A DNA stretch of 64,000 bases from Metridium senile (lineage: Eukaryota > Cnidaria > Anthozoa > Actiniaria > Metridiidae): NCBI GenBank assembly GCA_949775045.1, contig OX459097.1:21053668-21117667 (forward strand), given 5' to 3'. The notes beneath the pieces were generated by a model, which was not told the DNA's origin, did not search any database, and was given only the letters and a program-made list of their open reading frames with translations. Shown here in pieces: positions 1 through 56,249 of this stretch. A program made the translations under genes and the position numbers. Each line of letters begins with the position of its first letter. Within the stretch, counting starts at the first letter, position 1.

Positions 1-1430
1 CGCGCAAAAACTCACAACAATGTTGGCCCAACAATGTTGCATGTTGTTGCGTGCGTTTGCACGGGCCTTAAGCGCCAAGAATAGTTACCGCTGACCAATC
101 ACGGATACAGTTGATCATATTTACATGACGTGCAAGTAGTTGAGCAAGAAGGCGACAAAACTTGTAAGTAATTTAGTTCGTTTTTATTAAAGTATTTACA
201 CAACAAATGTAGTTGTTTATATTGTATTTTAGCGAATCGTTAATTCATCGTAATACATCAACGGAGACGCATACGAAGATTGTTTATTATGTCAACTACT
301 CGTACAGGCTCTTTCTCGATATATCAACCATCAAAATATCTATTTTTATACTAAAGATATTGATGAAATACCAGGATTTATTCGGTGTTGAAAACGTCTT
401 CATACATTCTACACAGTGAAGATATCATATCTTTCACATGTGAAGATATCACAATTGCCATGACTACTTTCTTATCAACCAATCATACATAAGTCCTTCG
501 AGCACGGTTTCTTTTCATCCCTCAGTAGTCAGTAAAAATGGCAGCTTCAACTTCGAACGAGAACTCTGACATGCATGTTTCCTGAGTTTGATATTAATCT
601 TTGAACAGAGAGTACAGATAGAAAGTATTTAAGAAAAATAAAAACAATCGAAATAAGCTCAAGCTCAAGCTTTGCAGAACACAGTTTGGCTAAACAACAT
701 GATTCACTTTGGTTTACCTGGATGCACAGAGCAAAGGTGATTATGCTTACAAGAAGACAGACATCAAAGGAATGGAATCTCATGAGTTCTTTGAACTGCA
801 AACAAAAACTAGAACTGGAGAAAAATCCACGGAATCAACGCCAGGTCAAACCGAGAATGTACGCCAACAAAGCTGCCGTTTCTGTTGATCGTGACCCTGT
901 GCACGTTTACAAAGTATACAAAGAAAAACGACCACAAACTACGTTATAGCCAGAGGCTTCTATTTGGCTGTAAATGGCTTTAAATCACAAGCTGAGCTAT
1001 TGGCAAAGGATTCCAAATGGTTTAAAGCTCAACCAATGGGAGTAAACAAGTTTAGGAAGGAAATGACACAAACGGCGGGGATCCCGACCAAAACAAACCA
1101 CGGCGGAAGAAAATAAATCCTGGCATTTCATTGATATCTATATAATAAACAGATTACATGGGTGGTTGGAGATACGAATGCAATCTTCACGTGTTGGTGA
1201 TCTCTCACCAGTGGCGGATCTAGGAATATTCTAGGGGGGTGAATGTGAAGCGTATATTGTGGTGTATATAAGTGGTATTTGTGTATATTGTTCATATGTT
1301 GCTCATCAAATAAAACCAAGAGAGGATAAATAAGAGAGCGAAACTCCTTCACATCCGAGCTATTTTTAGTAACACCAAAACACCTAACACTTCTCCTGAG
1401 CGTAAAAATTGGCTCCCACCACTATACTCC
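1..1430. repeat. Direct repeat copy A (pair with 62583-64000)
   Basis: By eye this block matches 62583-64000 base for base with scattered substitutions and a few short indels, for example around 655-670 and 1040-1060. The left limit is cut by the window edge. It contains the end of a CAACA-rich MITE (1-70), a Crypton/ZMYM-like pseudogene (538-1116), and the left arm of the terminal-inverted-repeat element starting at 1209. Without an alignment I only estimate identity at well above 90%. Confidence 0.95.
538..1116 (+). pseudogene. Crypton-derived (ZMYM/QRICH-like DUF3504) pseudogene, copy A
   Basis: A Met codon at 538 opens a short frame that is soon broken. A stretch at 686-949 reads TRRQTSKEWNLMSS, KNPRNQRQVKPRMYAN and VYKVYKEKRPQTT. 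After a frameshift come GFYLAVNGF, PMGVNK, AGIPTKTNHGGRK and a stop at 1114. This is the order of conserved blocks in DUF3504 proteins (ZMYM2/3/4, QRICH1), which derive from Crypton tyrosine recombinases. NHGGRK would be the HxxR catalytic motif. The open frame fails at several places and the C-terminal catalytic part is missing. It is dead in this copy. The family assignment rests on motif memory, not a search. Confidence 0.6.
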
Positions 1431-2242
1431 CGTGCGCTGGATTTTGTAACTTCCGACCATTTCCGTAAACTTCCGATCAAAACATTAGTAAAAGGACGAT
1501 CTTCGCCGAAAGAAAAAACATTGCAAAGAAAACTGAAATTTGACTAGTACTAATATTATAAGATGAAAAGTACAAGACTTTCCACGGCTAGCGATGATCA
1601 GCGATGGCGAAGAACCGGCGGCGGGAAACTTGTCATCGCCACAAAGTTTTTTCATCAAAAAAGGATTTTAAAAACAAGTTTATGGATAAACTAATTGTTC
1701 GTCAAAAATGTAATTTTGAGCACGTTTTTGTTGAAAAGGCTACCAAATTGATTTGAAATTTGAAGACTAAAAACGCGCATTAAATTAAAACGACAACAGC
1801 TCCATTACAGCATAGTTACATTTACTACAATTTCCTACTTACAGAAAAGTAACATTCGTTGATAGTTTATCCATAAACTTGTTTTTAAAATCCTGTTTTG
1901 ATGAAAAAACTTTGTGTCGATACATGACAACTTTCCTCGCTATCGCTAGCTAGCCGTGGATATTATTGTACTTTTCATCTTTTAATTTCGTAATTTCAGT
2001 CTTGAGGGGAACTGAAAGCTGAGGAAGTTTCACGCCAATTTTCACGCTCAGGAGAAGTGTTAGGTGTTTTGGTGCTACTAAAAATAGCTCGGATGTGAAT
2101 TAGCATGGCGCGCGGGCTAATATAGGAGTTTCGCTCTCTTATTTATCCTCTCTTGATAAAACACAATAAAATTAAAGCAGAAAACGGAGCAAAATGGAGG
2201 GTTGGTTAGCCACCCTATTCACCACCCCTAGATCCGCCACTG
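1209..2242. mobile_element. hAT-like non-autonomous transposon abutting the TRAF stop codon
   Basis: The termini are inverted: CAGTGGCGGATCTAGG at the left and its complement CCTAGATCCGCCACTG at the right. Long inner arms also match (1318-1412 against 2036-2160), so most of the element can fold back. No transposase frame is visible. CTCAC flanks both ends (1204-1208 and 2243-2247). A full 8-bp hAT duplication would be imperfect, so the superfamily is tentative. Confidence 0.75.
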
Positions 2243-2243
2243 C

Positions 2244-46587
<44,344 letters not shown>

Positions 46588-46617
46588 GATAGAAGGTTAA
46601 ACTAGATGTGAAGACAA

Positions 46618-46830
46618 TGTAATATAATAATATTATGATGATAATGGTGATGCTGATGCTGATAATAATTATGATGGCAATTATGATGATGATGATGGCA
46701 ATAATGACGATGATAATAATGATGCTGATACTGATGATGTTGATGTCATAATGATAACAGTGATAATAATGATGCTGGTGATGATAGTATTGTTAGTGAT
46801 AGTGATAATGATGGTGATAATAATAATTCT
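46618..46830. repeat. GAT/AAT-rich simple repeat upstream of TRAF exon 1
   Basis: Irregular GATGAT and AATAAT units just upstream of the first coding exon. No core promoter signal is recognisable in it. Confidence 0.85.
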
Positions 46831-47540
46831 ATAAGGCTAATATAGATATGGAATGGGAGAAAGTTGTTTTTTGGTTGTTTTGGGATAGCTGTATTACCGA
46901 TATGGCCAAGTGAAACCTAAAATTTTCATTATTTCAGTCTCATGTGGGAGAAACATATATATAGATCTATATTCTAGATATCATAATATAATGGAAATGC
47001 TTCAATTATTTTTATAATTCAACAACAAATCTTCCTCCGATCCCATTGGTCAAGGGGCAATCATGTGACATGACATTGCCCACTGCGGAGGGATACTATC
47101 AGCGCATAGTGACCGCTGAGTGAGAAAACAAATTTTGTTGTTGAGTAATAAAAACAACACAGCAGTTAAAATCTTGGGCATATATAATGCTGTGAGTTGC
47201 CCTTGGAAACTAGATGTTCCTCAAAACAAATCACCCTCGAATGAGTACAACTATCACCGTATAATGCCCTTGATTCAACTACTCTATTGTTTAAATATTT
47301 GACATAATTTAACAGCTTAGTCATAATTTTTCATTTGTGGGGTCCCTGTGGTGAGATGATGAAATCTTTTGAAATTCTATTTTGAGGTTGTTTTGGGGGA
47401 TTTTAGTATGTTGTTTAGGACACCTATCATAACATAATTACAGTGAGAAAAATTTTTTTGCAATTGTTTGGACTGAACCCCCCCAAAAACGTAGATTGAC
47501 GGGACTATTTGGTCTCCTTTGGAGTTCATTATTTCAAATA
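46831..47540. other. Upstream region with no recognised feature
   Basis: AT-rich DNA 5' of the TRAF gene. It could hold a 5' UTR exon or promoter, but no signal is decisive. Confidence 0.35.
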
Positions 47541-48893
47541 ATTACTCGGGCTACCTGTGGTAGCTTGAGTCTAAAAATGCAAACGATTCTTCGCCATCGT
47601 CATCGTCAAATTGGAGCGCATGAGCAACGATCGCTGACCGAAGGTTAATACAAACGAATAAATATCGATTGAAATGAAAACTTGTTTTTATTTGTGATGT
47701 GATTGACGAGACTGACGATGATTGGCGTTGTCATTATTTTGGATAACATGAAGACGAGTCATTGTGAAAATGATGAGTAAATTGTTAGATCGAATATCGA
47801 CTTGCGTTATACTCGTTTAACTCTGATCCCGCAGAAAGCAGTATATATTTTGGACTGATGATCGGCGACACATTCCCTATTGTTAGTTGCTGTGTGTCTC
47901 AACTTATAGTTTTACGGGGCTCGAATCGCCAGCTTTAGCAGCCATTTACTTGGCCGTTAGCAGGCTAAATTGATAAATGTATGACTTTCCATAGCCAGTT
48001 GGAAGACAAACAAACGTGTCCCTCTTGGACAGAAAAGATTTGATAGCTTTTCATTGTAATTTAGTTGGTTTATGATGCTTAGATGAAGCGAAATTAATAC
48101 ACTCATCTATCGAAGCCATTTTAACATTGTGGGCATGGAAAGAATCAGCGGTTTTTATAATTTGCTCGTGCACATCTAAAATTACCAGTAAAAACCGGTT
48201 TTAAAACTGGTTTCGTTCGTCCGCGGTTGTGGACGGCAGCTTTACAAAGAAAGCAGTCTCGCTCGGCAGAGTCTTCCTTTCTCTCGTCAGAATCGAACTG
48301 TGGAAGACTCTGCTAGCAGGGAAGTCATAAATGATTATTTGTTTATTTTTGTGCACATTTCAAACATTTTGTTAACATTAATCAACCAATTTAGTCCTTC
48401 TTCACATTTTCCTATTAGTGCCTCTGGATAGCTTTGTGTAAATATGTGAATTTATGAAACATTTTTAATGCTGTTTTAACTAGTACCAACCAATGCATCA
48501 AAACACAAAGCGGGTTAAAATGCCTAAGATAAAACACAACTCTGGCTCTGTCATCTCCTTGGATATAATAACGTTTTCCTATTTGTGTCTCAGGATAGGT
48601 TTCTATACGTATAATATGCCTGCATTATCATGACTAACTGAATTTGCATCAGTTAGTTTCTATGTATACAGTGGTACCTCTATTAAGCAGTCACCCTCGG
48701 GACTTTCCAAAGTGGCCTCTTAATAGAGGTTGGCTGATGAATACAGGTATAGAATAGGTATAGGTTCGATAGGAATAGATTTGGGACTTTTTATTGTGAC
48801 CACCTAATAGAATATGTATTGTGCATGATCTATGTATGATACATTATGAATTGCAATCCCTCAGAATCCCTTCTGTTGAGTAGCCCGAGTAAT
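47541..48893. mobile_element. Possible transposon bounded by ATTACTCGGGCTAC
   Basis: ATTACTCGGGCTAC at 47541 and its complement GTAGCCCGAGTAAT at 48880 are inverted 1.3 kb apart. No transposase or target duplication is seen, so the boundaries are weak. Confidence 0.4.
48669..48830. mobile_element. Pogo/mariner-like terminal fragment
   Basis: CAGTGGTACCTCTATTAAGC after TA resembles the terminal repeat of pogo/Tigger-type elements. Only this end is clear; CTCTTAATAGAGG forms an internal complement at 48715. Confidence 0.5.
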
Positions 48894-49023
48894 CGCTCAC
48901 AGAGCGTCTAGTTCAAAATGGCCGCCATCCATGTTCAACTGTGATGTTCAACTTTTCCCGGACAAATTATGATATCTTTATAATAGATAACCAAATAAAA
49001 GTATAAGTCGATAAGTCAGAAAC

Positions 49024-49095
49024 GCTTTTAAACTCCTTCAACATTGTTGAAACCTGTTGATTCGATGTTGAATTGATGTTGAAAGAGTTAAAAGC
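49024..49095. mobile_element. Tiny foldback with GCTTTTAAACTC ends
   Basis: GCTTTTAAACTCCTTCAACA pairs with TGTTGAAAGAGTTAAAAGC. The centre repeats TGTTGA-type motifs. Confidence 0.75.
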
Positions 49096-49326
49096 ATTGA
49101 AACTTCGCGTTTAAATTTGCCATTCTAACGAAGGTTGAAACCGTTTGCCCCGGCTTTAATTTTTGCTTAATATTTCTCAAAATATGCTTTTTGTATTGAT
49201 TTTATAATCTGTAAGGTTTTGTTGAAGATTGCAATGATTTTAGTAGCGTTTGAAATGGAAACTTAAAGGGCTTACCTTTCGACCAAGAAGAGTCGCAAAA
49301 ACATTCCTTTCCCAGCCTGTCCCTAG

Positions 49327-49379
49327 TCTCCCTCGCAGCCGTTGTTAGTGTCGGGCTTTCTGGCGGCTGCGAGGGAGAC
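49327..49379. repeat. Foldback with TCTCCCTCGCAGCCG stem
   Basis: TCTCCCTCGCAGCCG and CGGCTGCGAGGGAGA are perfect complements 23 bp apart. A GC-rich patch with ORF-like sequence follows to about 49640, with no recognisable protein. Confidence 0.8.
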
Positions 49380-50620
49380 CCGGGGAGGGAGACTATCCTG
49401 TCCCTCGTTCTGTGGCTGCAGCGTGGTGTGGCCGGTATTGACGACCCAGCCTCGTCCCCAGGGCCTTCTCGGCCGTCTCCAATTCAAGATGGCGGTCGTC
49501 GGGTGTACCGTGGTAGCGACTACTCCATGGCGTTGACTACCTTTGACGTCACCAGGATTGTATGGCCAATCAAATCACTCGTTATAAAGCAAGTGCTCAA
49601 CCAGGAAACAGGTGACCAAAAGCCCGTGGCAAAGAGGACCTAACCAAAATAAAACACTCAGGAGAGGAGAAAGGAAAACACGAGTATTATTTTCCGCCAT
49701 TTTGAAATATCAACGAACTTGTTGATTGTCTACCTCAAGTTCCTCGTCTACTACGAATAGCCTTCTAGCAGGGAATTGACAGTAAGTTAAGAAGAACCTG
49801 ATATAAAGTAAGAGATGAACACTTTGGATACTCAAACCACTCACAAAAAGTAAGTTATATATTTTTGTATTTGTTTATTGTTCGTCCACGGTGGCCGACG
49901 AACAAACTATACAAAAATACATACTTTTTGTAAGTTTTTTTTGTCCGTTAACCGTTTATGAGCTACAATGATTCGTAATTATAGTCATTTTCCTCCCTAT
50001 TTCTTGAAGTCAGTACTTGATTTTTATTAATTTTGTGTTTATTGCACTTATAACCAATCGATCGTGCTGAATAATTTGGTACCGTTTAGAAGCGATTATA
50101 ATTTAAGCCGAAGCCGTGCAGTGAATTGTATATTGCATTGATACAGATAATAATGGTTTGAACATTCGCTCATAGAAGTATATCAATCGATTCAAAAAGA
50201 TAAATCGAGTTTCACATCCACATGTTCATGACCCACATGTTTATGACCTATATTATACACACTTATGGATCAACGTGAGAAAAAATTCAACTATTTAAAA
50301 GAAAAAACCTTGATCCAACAGTTTTTTTTTATTAAATTCACACGAGTATAATAATAATAATCCTTATTTTTAATCGCCTATTTTTTTGTCATGCAATTTA
50401 ATACAATATATTATATGGCATGAAAATCTCAGCAAGTCTTTAAAGACTTTTCTAGATTTCCTTCTTGTTTTATATATATACATATTTTTTTGCTACGTTA
50501 TTATTATAATAAAATAACCGATGTAAAATAATTATTTGGAATAAATGATAAAATAAGTAGAGCTCTATACTTACAATATATGTAGAATGATTTGCTTATG
50601 GCTTTTAGAAAGTAGTTAAG
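49380..50620. other. Upstream region with no recognised gene
   Basis: A GC-richer stretch at 49380-49640 contains AAGATGGCGG. An imperfect inverted pair (GTATTTTTGTATAGTTTGTT-type) lies at 49855-49925. Otherwise AT-rich. Confidence 0.35.
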
Positions 50621-50747
50621 TACCCTGGTTACCAGAGGCTTGACTATTAACTCTAACTGTTTTACTCTTTTTTAAAGCCGCAAAGCGGCAAACGGCTCAA
50701 GATAAGTGGCAAGGAGAGAGTTAGTCAAGCCTCTGGTGACCAGGGTA
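50621..50747. mobile_element. MITE with TACCCTGG ends and a 9-bp target duplication
   Basis: The ends are TACCCTGGTTACCAGAGGCT and the near-complement. A perfect GTAGTTAAG repeat flanks it (50612-50620 and 50748-50756). 127 bp, non-coding. Confidence 0.92.
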
Positions 50748-51531
50748 GTAGTTAAGGAAATTACAATATAAATTATCAGGAGCTATAAATTATTACATGT
50801 TCAGTAATGACTTTACCTATATCTTAAATAACGAATGCTTTTGAAAGGTATAAGAAATACAAGTTTAATTAACATAGGAGTCAAATAGTTATTCAACTGA
50901 TTTAGTTAGGAAAAATTGAGAAAAAGTTATGTGGTGTCCTATCCATGAGATTATACAGTCAAGATGTATTCAAATAATTACCTACTAGAGTGATTTCATA
51001 CAATGCATTTTAGTATGCTAATAAGTAAAATATCATGCTAATTTATGAATTTCGCACGGGTGACCACACATATTTATCACAAATTGCTTGCATGAATTAT
51101 ATGTCAATCTTGTCAAAAATTAAGAATCAATGTATCAGAACCGGCTGTTGTATGAGAATGAATATTTAAAGAGATTTTGCTCACTAATCAGATAGAACGA
51201 AATAACAAGATTACTATATTTGTGTATGCTTAATGTGTTTGCCCCAGCTGGAAGCTCATTATCATGTTATTATAACTAGCCTAACTGACGCTTAGTGAGT
51301 GCTGCCGAATATACATTTGTGTTTGTAAGAAATGAATTTGAAAGTTCGCATCATTGAAACAACCCGACACAAACAAAGCTGAAATTTTGTAATAATATTG
51401 AACATGAAAGCATTCTTTAACAATCTTTGATAATCCACGATGAAGATAAATTGTATATTTATTACCGAATACATAAGACATGCCTGGTTGTATTAACTAG
51501 CAAAAAGCAACGGGGAAATAAACATAACAGA

Positions 51532-51718
51532 TTCCCATTTAAATCTGTACTTTCCCATTTAAATTTGTACAAGTTTATGCAAATTTTGTTGATGTGTGCT
51601 AAACACACAGATCAACCAAACAGAGAAGTTTACTTCATAAATAATATACTCTGATTGGATGATCTGTGTGATTAGCACACATCAACACAATTTGCATAAG
51701 TACAGATTTAAATGGGAA
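51532..51718. mobile_element. Foldback MITE with TTCCCATTTAAATCTGTAC ends
   Basis: The arms share TTCCCATTTAAATCTGTAC and TTGATGTGTGCTAA with their complements. The first 16 bp are partly duplicated in the left arm (51532 and 51553). Confidence 0.85.
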
Positions 51719-51849
51719 CCTGTTACATATAGATTACCCTAGAAAGGTAATGGCTGCAATGATTTGCAACTGATAGAGAACAATTGGCCAGAATTATATC
51801 TGACAACTGACAAATGGCATAAGACTGAAGGCAATACAGCTGGGGTGAG

Positions 51850-53850
51850 GTAGATATTAACCAGTCGAGAATAATACATGAATGCTTTGAGATATGGAAT
51901 TTGTTGGAGTTTTCAAAATTAAACGGTTGAAGATCAATCCCATATCTATGCATGCCCATGTATTATAATGATAATTATAATACTAATAATATTATTAGTA
52001 GTAGTCTATTTAATGTGGTATATTTTAACATTTGAGAAATATAACCAATGAGATTTGAGAACTTAGAGTCCCAGCCAATCAGGGAACAAGAAAAGCATTT
52101 GAAAATTGCATTAGAAAAGGGTAAAAAGACATCATATCATTTTCACAGGAACTCAATCTATTATTTCACTGAAACTCGATCTATATTAAAGTCCTTATAC
52201 GTTTGAACATCAGCAGTTAAAGCTGATTTTTACTGAAAAATCATTCTTGAGTCTCTTGTAGGGCATGCTCATCTAGAGATCTTGGAAAGACCCTTTTGGA
52301 CAGCTTGGAACAAATCTATGTATGTGCTGCTAAAGTAATCTACTTGATTGGAATTTCTATCTGACAATGTCTACACATTAGTCAAATGGAAGCTATTAGA
52401 GTGCAAGCTACTTCTCTTTGTCTACAATGTACTTGTTCCAACTCCTCTAACTCAACTTTATACAAGAAGAGAGCTGTTAGCTCAACTAAATATATGGTTG
52501 TTCCTAGATATTTGAATTTATTCACAAGATAATTTTGTCCATTCCAAATACTGTGATTGTACACCTTTTTAAAACTTTTTATCCAATTTGCTAAGTCCTC
52601 AAAGTTTTTAAATTATTCAAAAATCGTTACACATACACAAATACTACATAGTCATTTTATTATCAAAATTAAGTGAAGCAAATTGGCAGTTCAACTGACC
52701 TGTTCACTTGTCCAGAAAATATTCCAATGGCATTCCCATTTTCTGGGAAGTTGGTTCAATTCCAACAGGAAAATGGACAAGGTTCTGTGTTGGTTATTCT
52801 GTAAAGTTATAAAACATATTTAGTTACTGTATTCTTAATTAAGAGTGAATGGTATTCTTAATTATTATAAATAATATGTATAGATATTATTATGATAGCG
52901 ATTCGACGTTTCAACACATCAAGCATCATTTTCAAGAATGAAATGAAAATACAGTATAAATGAGTGATCATGAATATAAATTAGACAGTCAACAATGTCC
53001 CTTTAGCTTTGATGGAGTCACTTTGGACATTTTGAGCAGGATTAAGTGCTCTAATGAGTAAAATCTCATACACTTTGCAGTCAAACGGGTTTCAGCACTT
53101 TTTAATAACCGAAAAGTCCTGTCCTATAATCACTCGTTTATACTTTATTCTCATTTCATTCTTGAAAAATGATGCTCGATGCGTCTAAACATCGAATCGC
53201 TATCATAATAATATTTATATTAAAAACATTATCGAAAATTTCAATTATTGAATTATAATAAAAACTTTAATTACTTATAGCTACAATGAAAATTAATGAG
53301 GATAATATTTTATAATTATAATATTGATAGTGCTGTTTTTGAATTGAGTATGTCATAACTTTGCTATGATGTGGTCAATGACATTGAACATCTGTCATTT
53401 TTTGAAATTCATCTTTTCTATATCTTTTAAATGATACCACTTGATACCATTAACTATTTTTTAGTACAGCTAGCTTTCAAACTCAAGCCCTAATTTAACT
53501 TATACCATTCTACTAAAAAACTGATATCATCTAGCATACACAAATATGATGGTTTGTCGATTGACCACGCCCATCACATGATATGAAGCTATTTCTGTCA
53601 ATCAACTCATTTTTCAAATTGCTCGGATTGGCATGAAATTGGTATTGTTTAAAAGCTGACAGCTATACCTATTAACTTATACACATAAAACTTTGTTTTA
53701 CCAAATAGTTTTAAAATTACAGAAGTTTCGCTGAACCAGGCAAAGGATTGATGATGTCATAACTTTACTAGGGTGGGGTTTCTGACTGTGTTAATCACAT
53801 TTTCACAACTGTCTCATTGATATCTTTCAAATGATACCACTTGTTTTCAT
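51850..53850 (+). repeat. Large dispersed repeat block D2, copy 2
   Basis: It repeats the landmark order of 22880-26260, including the decayed LINE tail (52262-52470) and TTCCAATGGCATTCCCATTT (52724). It is shorter through deletions and carries an extra foldback at 52881-53214. Confidence 0.8.
52881..53214. mobile_element. Foldback element with ACGTTTC-type ends
   Basis: Arms of about 85 bp contain ATAGCGATTCGACGTTT and, on the other side, the near-complement with GCATCATTTTTCAAGAATGA-like sequence. The outer motif resembles the Penelope-like arms at 44130 and the palindrome at 15721. Confidence 0.75.
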
Positions 53851-54640
53851 TTCAATGGACTATTTTCAAAAGTGAGTTTTTCAGTAATTGCTCATTTCAA
53901 ACCCTAGTTATACTTATATGAACTCTATAGTGCTTCAAACCGTAGGGTTAGGGCTAACTTTGAATTGAGCTTGGCTTATACCATTCTACTAAAAACTGGT
54001 ATCGTCTGAAAGCCCTAGCTATGACATACACAAATATGACCTTGGTTTGTCGATTGACCACGCCCATCACATGATATGAAGCTATTTCTGTCAATCAACT
54101 CATTTTTCAAATTGCTCTAATCAGCATGAAATTGGTATTGTGTAAAAGCTGACAGCTATACCTATTTATTGATACACATATAACTTTGTTTTACCAAATA
54201 GTTTTAAAATTACAGAAGTTTCGCTGAACCAGGCAAAGGATTGATGATGTCATAACTTTACTAGGGTGGGGTTTCTGACTATGTCAATCACATTTTCACA
54301 ACTGTCTCATTTATATCTTTCAAATGATACCACTTGTTTTCATTTCAATGGACTATTTTGAAAAGTGAGGTTTTCAGTAATTGCTCATTTCAAACCCCAG
54401 TTATTAATATGAACTCTATAGGGTTCAAACCCTTGAGTTATAGGGTTAACTTTTAATTGAGTTTAGCTTATACCATTCCACTAAAAACTGGTATCGTCTG
54501 AAAGCTCTAGTTATAGTATACACAAATATGACCTTGGTTTGTCGATTGACCACGCCCATCACATGATATGAAGTTATATCTGTCAATCAACTCATTTTTC
54601 AAATTGCTCTGATCGGCATGAAATTAGTATTGTGCAAATT
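53500..54640. repeat. ~490-bp satellite, 2.3 tandem units
   Basis: The landmark ACTAAAAA-CTGGTATC occurs at about 53512, 53988 and 54481. Each unit has TGACCACGCCCATCACATGA and a TAGGGTTA-type motif. Partial single units occur at 25845, 27640 (inverted) and 58000 (inverted). Confidence 0.85.
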
Positions 54641-55092
54641 TTCTTTATAAAATGAATTCCTTACAATTACAAGTAAACAACAAAACTCAATGATATTCAG
54701 CATATGTAATCCTTATATAAAACTTTTTAAAAGTAATCGTTAGTCTCCAGTGACATATCATCTTTATCGTCGCTATTATAATTATTGTAACTTTTATCAA
54801 TACTAGTCTAACTTATAGTTATTGAGTGCTGCCATAAATTGTTATAGTCACAACGGCCGAACTGCATATTGTACAAGTTGCTCAGTGCATTCTGGGATGG
54901 CGACAACAAAGAAATCTATTGCTCTAGACTGTCGACGAGCTGCATTGTGGGTCACTAAGCTAGTGAAGATCTCGATTTTTCCAGCATTTTACCTATTGTC
55001 TGAATTAGGATCGCTGCCTTGCTTCGCTCGCTTCAGGCTCGCTCCGCTGCGGCCGCAACTATCAACATCATCATCAATATTATCTTAGGCTA
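54641..55092. other. Region with a GC-richer patch, no gene confirmed
   Basis: 54822-55088 contains a plus-strand frame with GGGATGGCGACAACAAAG. It could be a first exon or a MITE; nothing downstream continues it. Confidence 0.3.
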
Positions 55093-55320
55093 GGTTTACA
55101 CGGTATTGGACGAATTTTTGACCGGTCAAAAAAAAAAAACATCCGCTTAAGGGGTCCGTTCACACGGGACCGCGCTAAACGTGCAATAATTTGGACCCCT
55201 AACCGGTCAAATATTCGACCTGCAAAATCTAGGACGATCTTTCAGCCAGCCCAGTCAAAACGTTCATCGGTAGCGTGTAAACAGTTTGACCAGTCAAATA
55301 TTCGTCCGGTACCGTGTAAA
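55093..55320. mobile_element. MITE with TTTACACGGTATTGGACGAA ends
   Basis: The left arm TTTACACGGTATTGGACGAA pairs with the complement of TTCGTCCGGTACCGTGTAAA. TTTGACCGGTCAAA-like motifs are repeated inside. Confidence 0.75.
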
Positions 55321-56249
55321 TGTATAGTAGGCATAAACAGCCCAGTGCGCATGAACAGATGTTAAAACCACGTACTGACAAACCTTACAAATGTCCGGTT
55401 CTGATGGTCTCGTCTGAACAGAACGAAAATATTCAGGGGCGGACACAGGAATCAAAGAAAGGGGGGCCCGGAGGGTGGGCCGGAAAACTTTGCAGAGACA
55501 AAACCCTGTATTCAGTCAGTATGAAAGGCACAAAAATATCCGTCCCTGATATTGATCAGTTCCGTGTGAACAGCATGTCCAGGTCGATCTTTTTACCGGT
55601 CGAAAATTCGCAATCTAATATGATTTAATGGTATAAGGGAGCATTCAGTTTTTAGGACCGGGGATGGGCCGGAGGAATCCAGGGGAGGGTCATTCATTTT
55701 TTCTCTAACCAAAAAGGGAGGGTCACTATAAATTTTACACTGCATAGAGGGGGGTCACTTCATTTTCATATTATCAGGTTGATAGAAAATTAATATACTG
55801 CAATGTGATTATTACTTTGTAATAAACTATATAATTATTTAGCTATCTATCTATCTGAACTCATAGAAATGATTGTAGCATAGTCTTTCAGTACTGTACA
55901 GAATTAAAATCAAATCTGCATTTCATATTAAACAATCCTTGAAATTCCAACTGAATTTATTATTAGATAGCTAACTTGCACCAAAAACAATAAAACAATG
56001 CTGAAACAATAAATGTAATTAAAGTTTGGTACTTATGTTACAATCACAGATCAGTGTCAGAGTCACTACTACTGTTGCTCTCACTATCAGATGAGGCCAG
56101 CTGGGGTTTCTGGAAGGGAATCATAAATATAGGCTTTGGCTGCTTCAGTGAATCTCTTATCTGACTTTACTGCCTCTTGCAATGCCTCAGCCTCTATCTT
56201 TGATGACTTTAATAATCCCCTGAAAATTTCTTCAGTATCATGGCCTACA

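Noticed and set aside
54822..55088. First exon of a gene upstream of TRAF
   Set aside because: It is GC-richer and has an ATG in good context, but no donor-acceptor partner or homologous continuation could be found.
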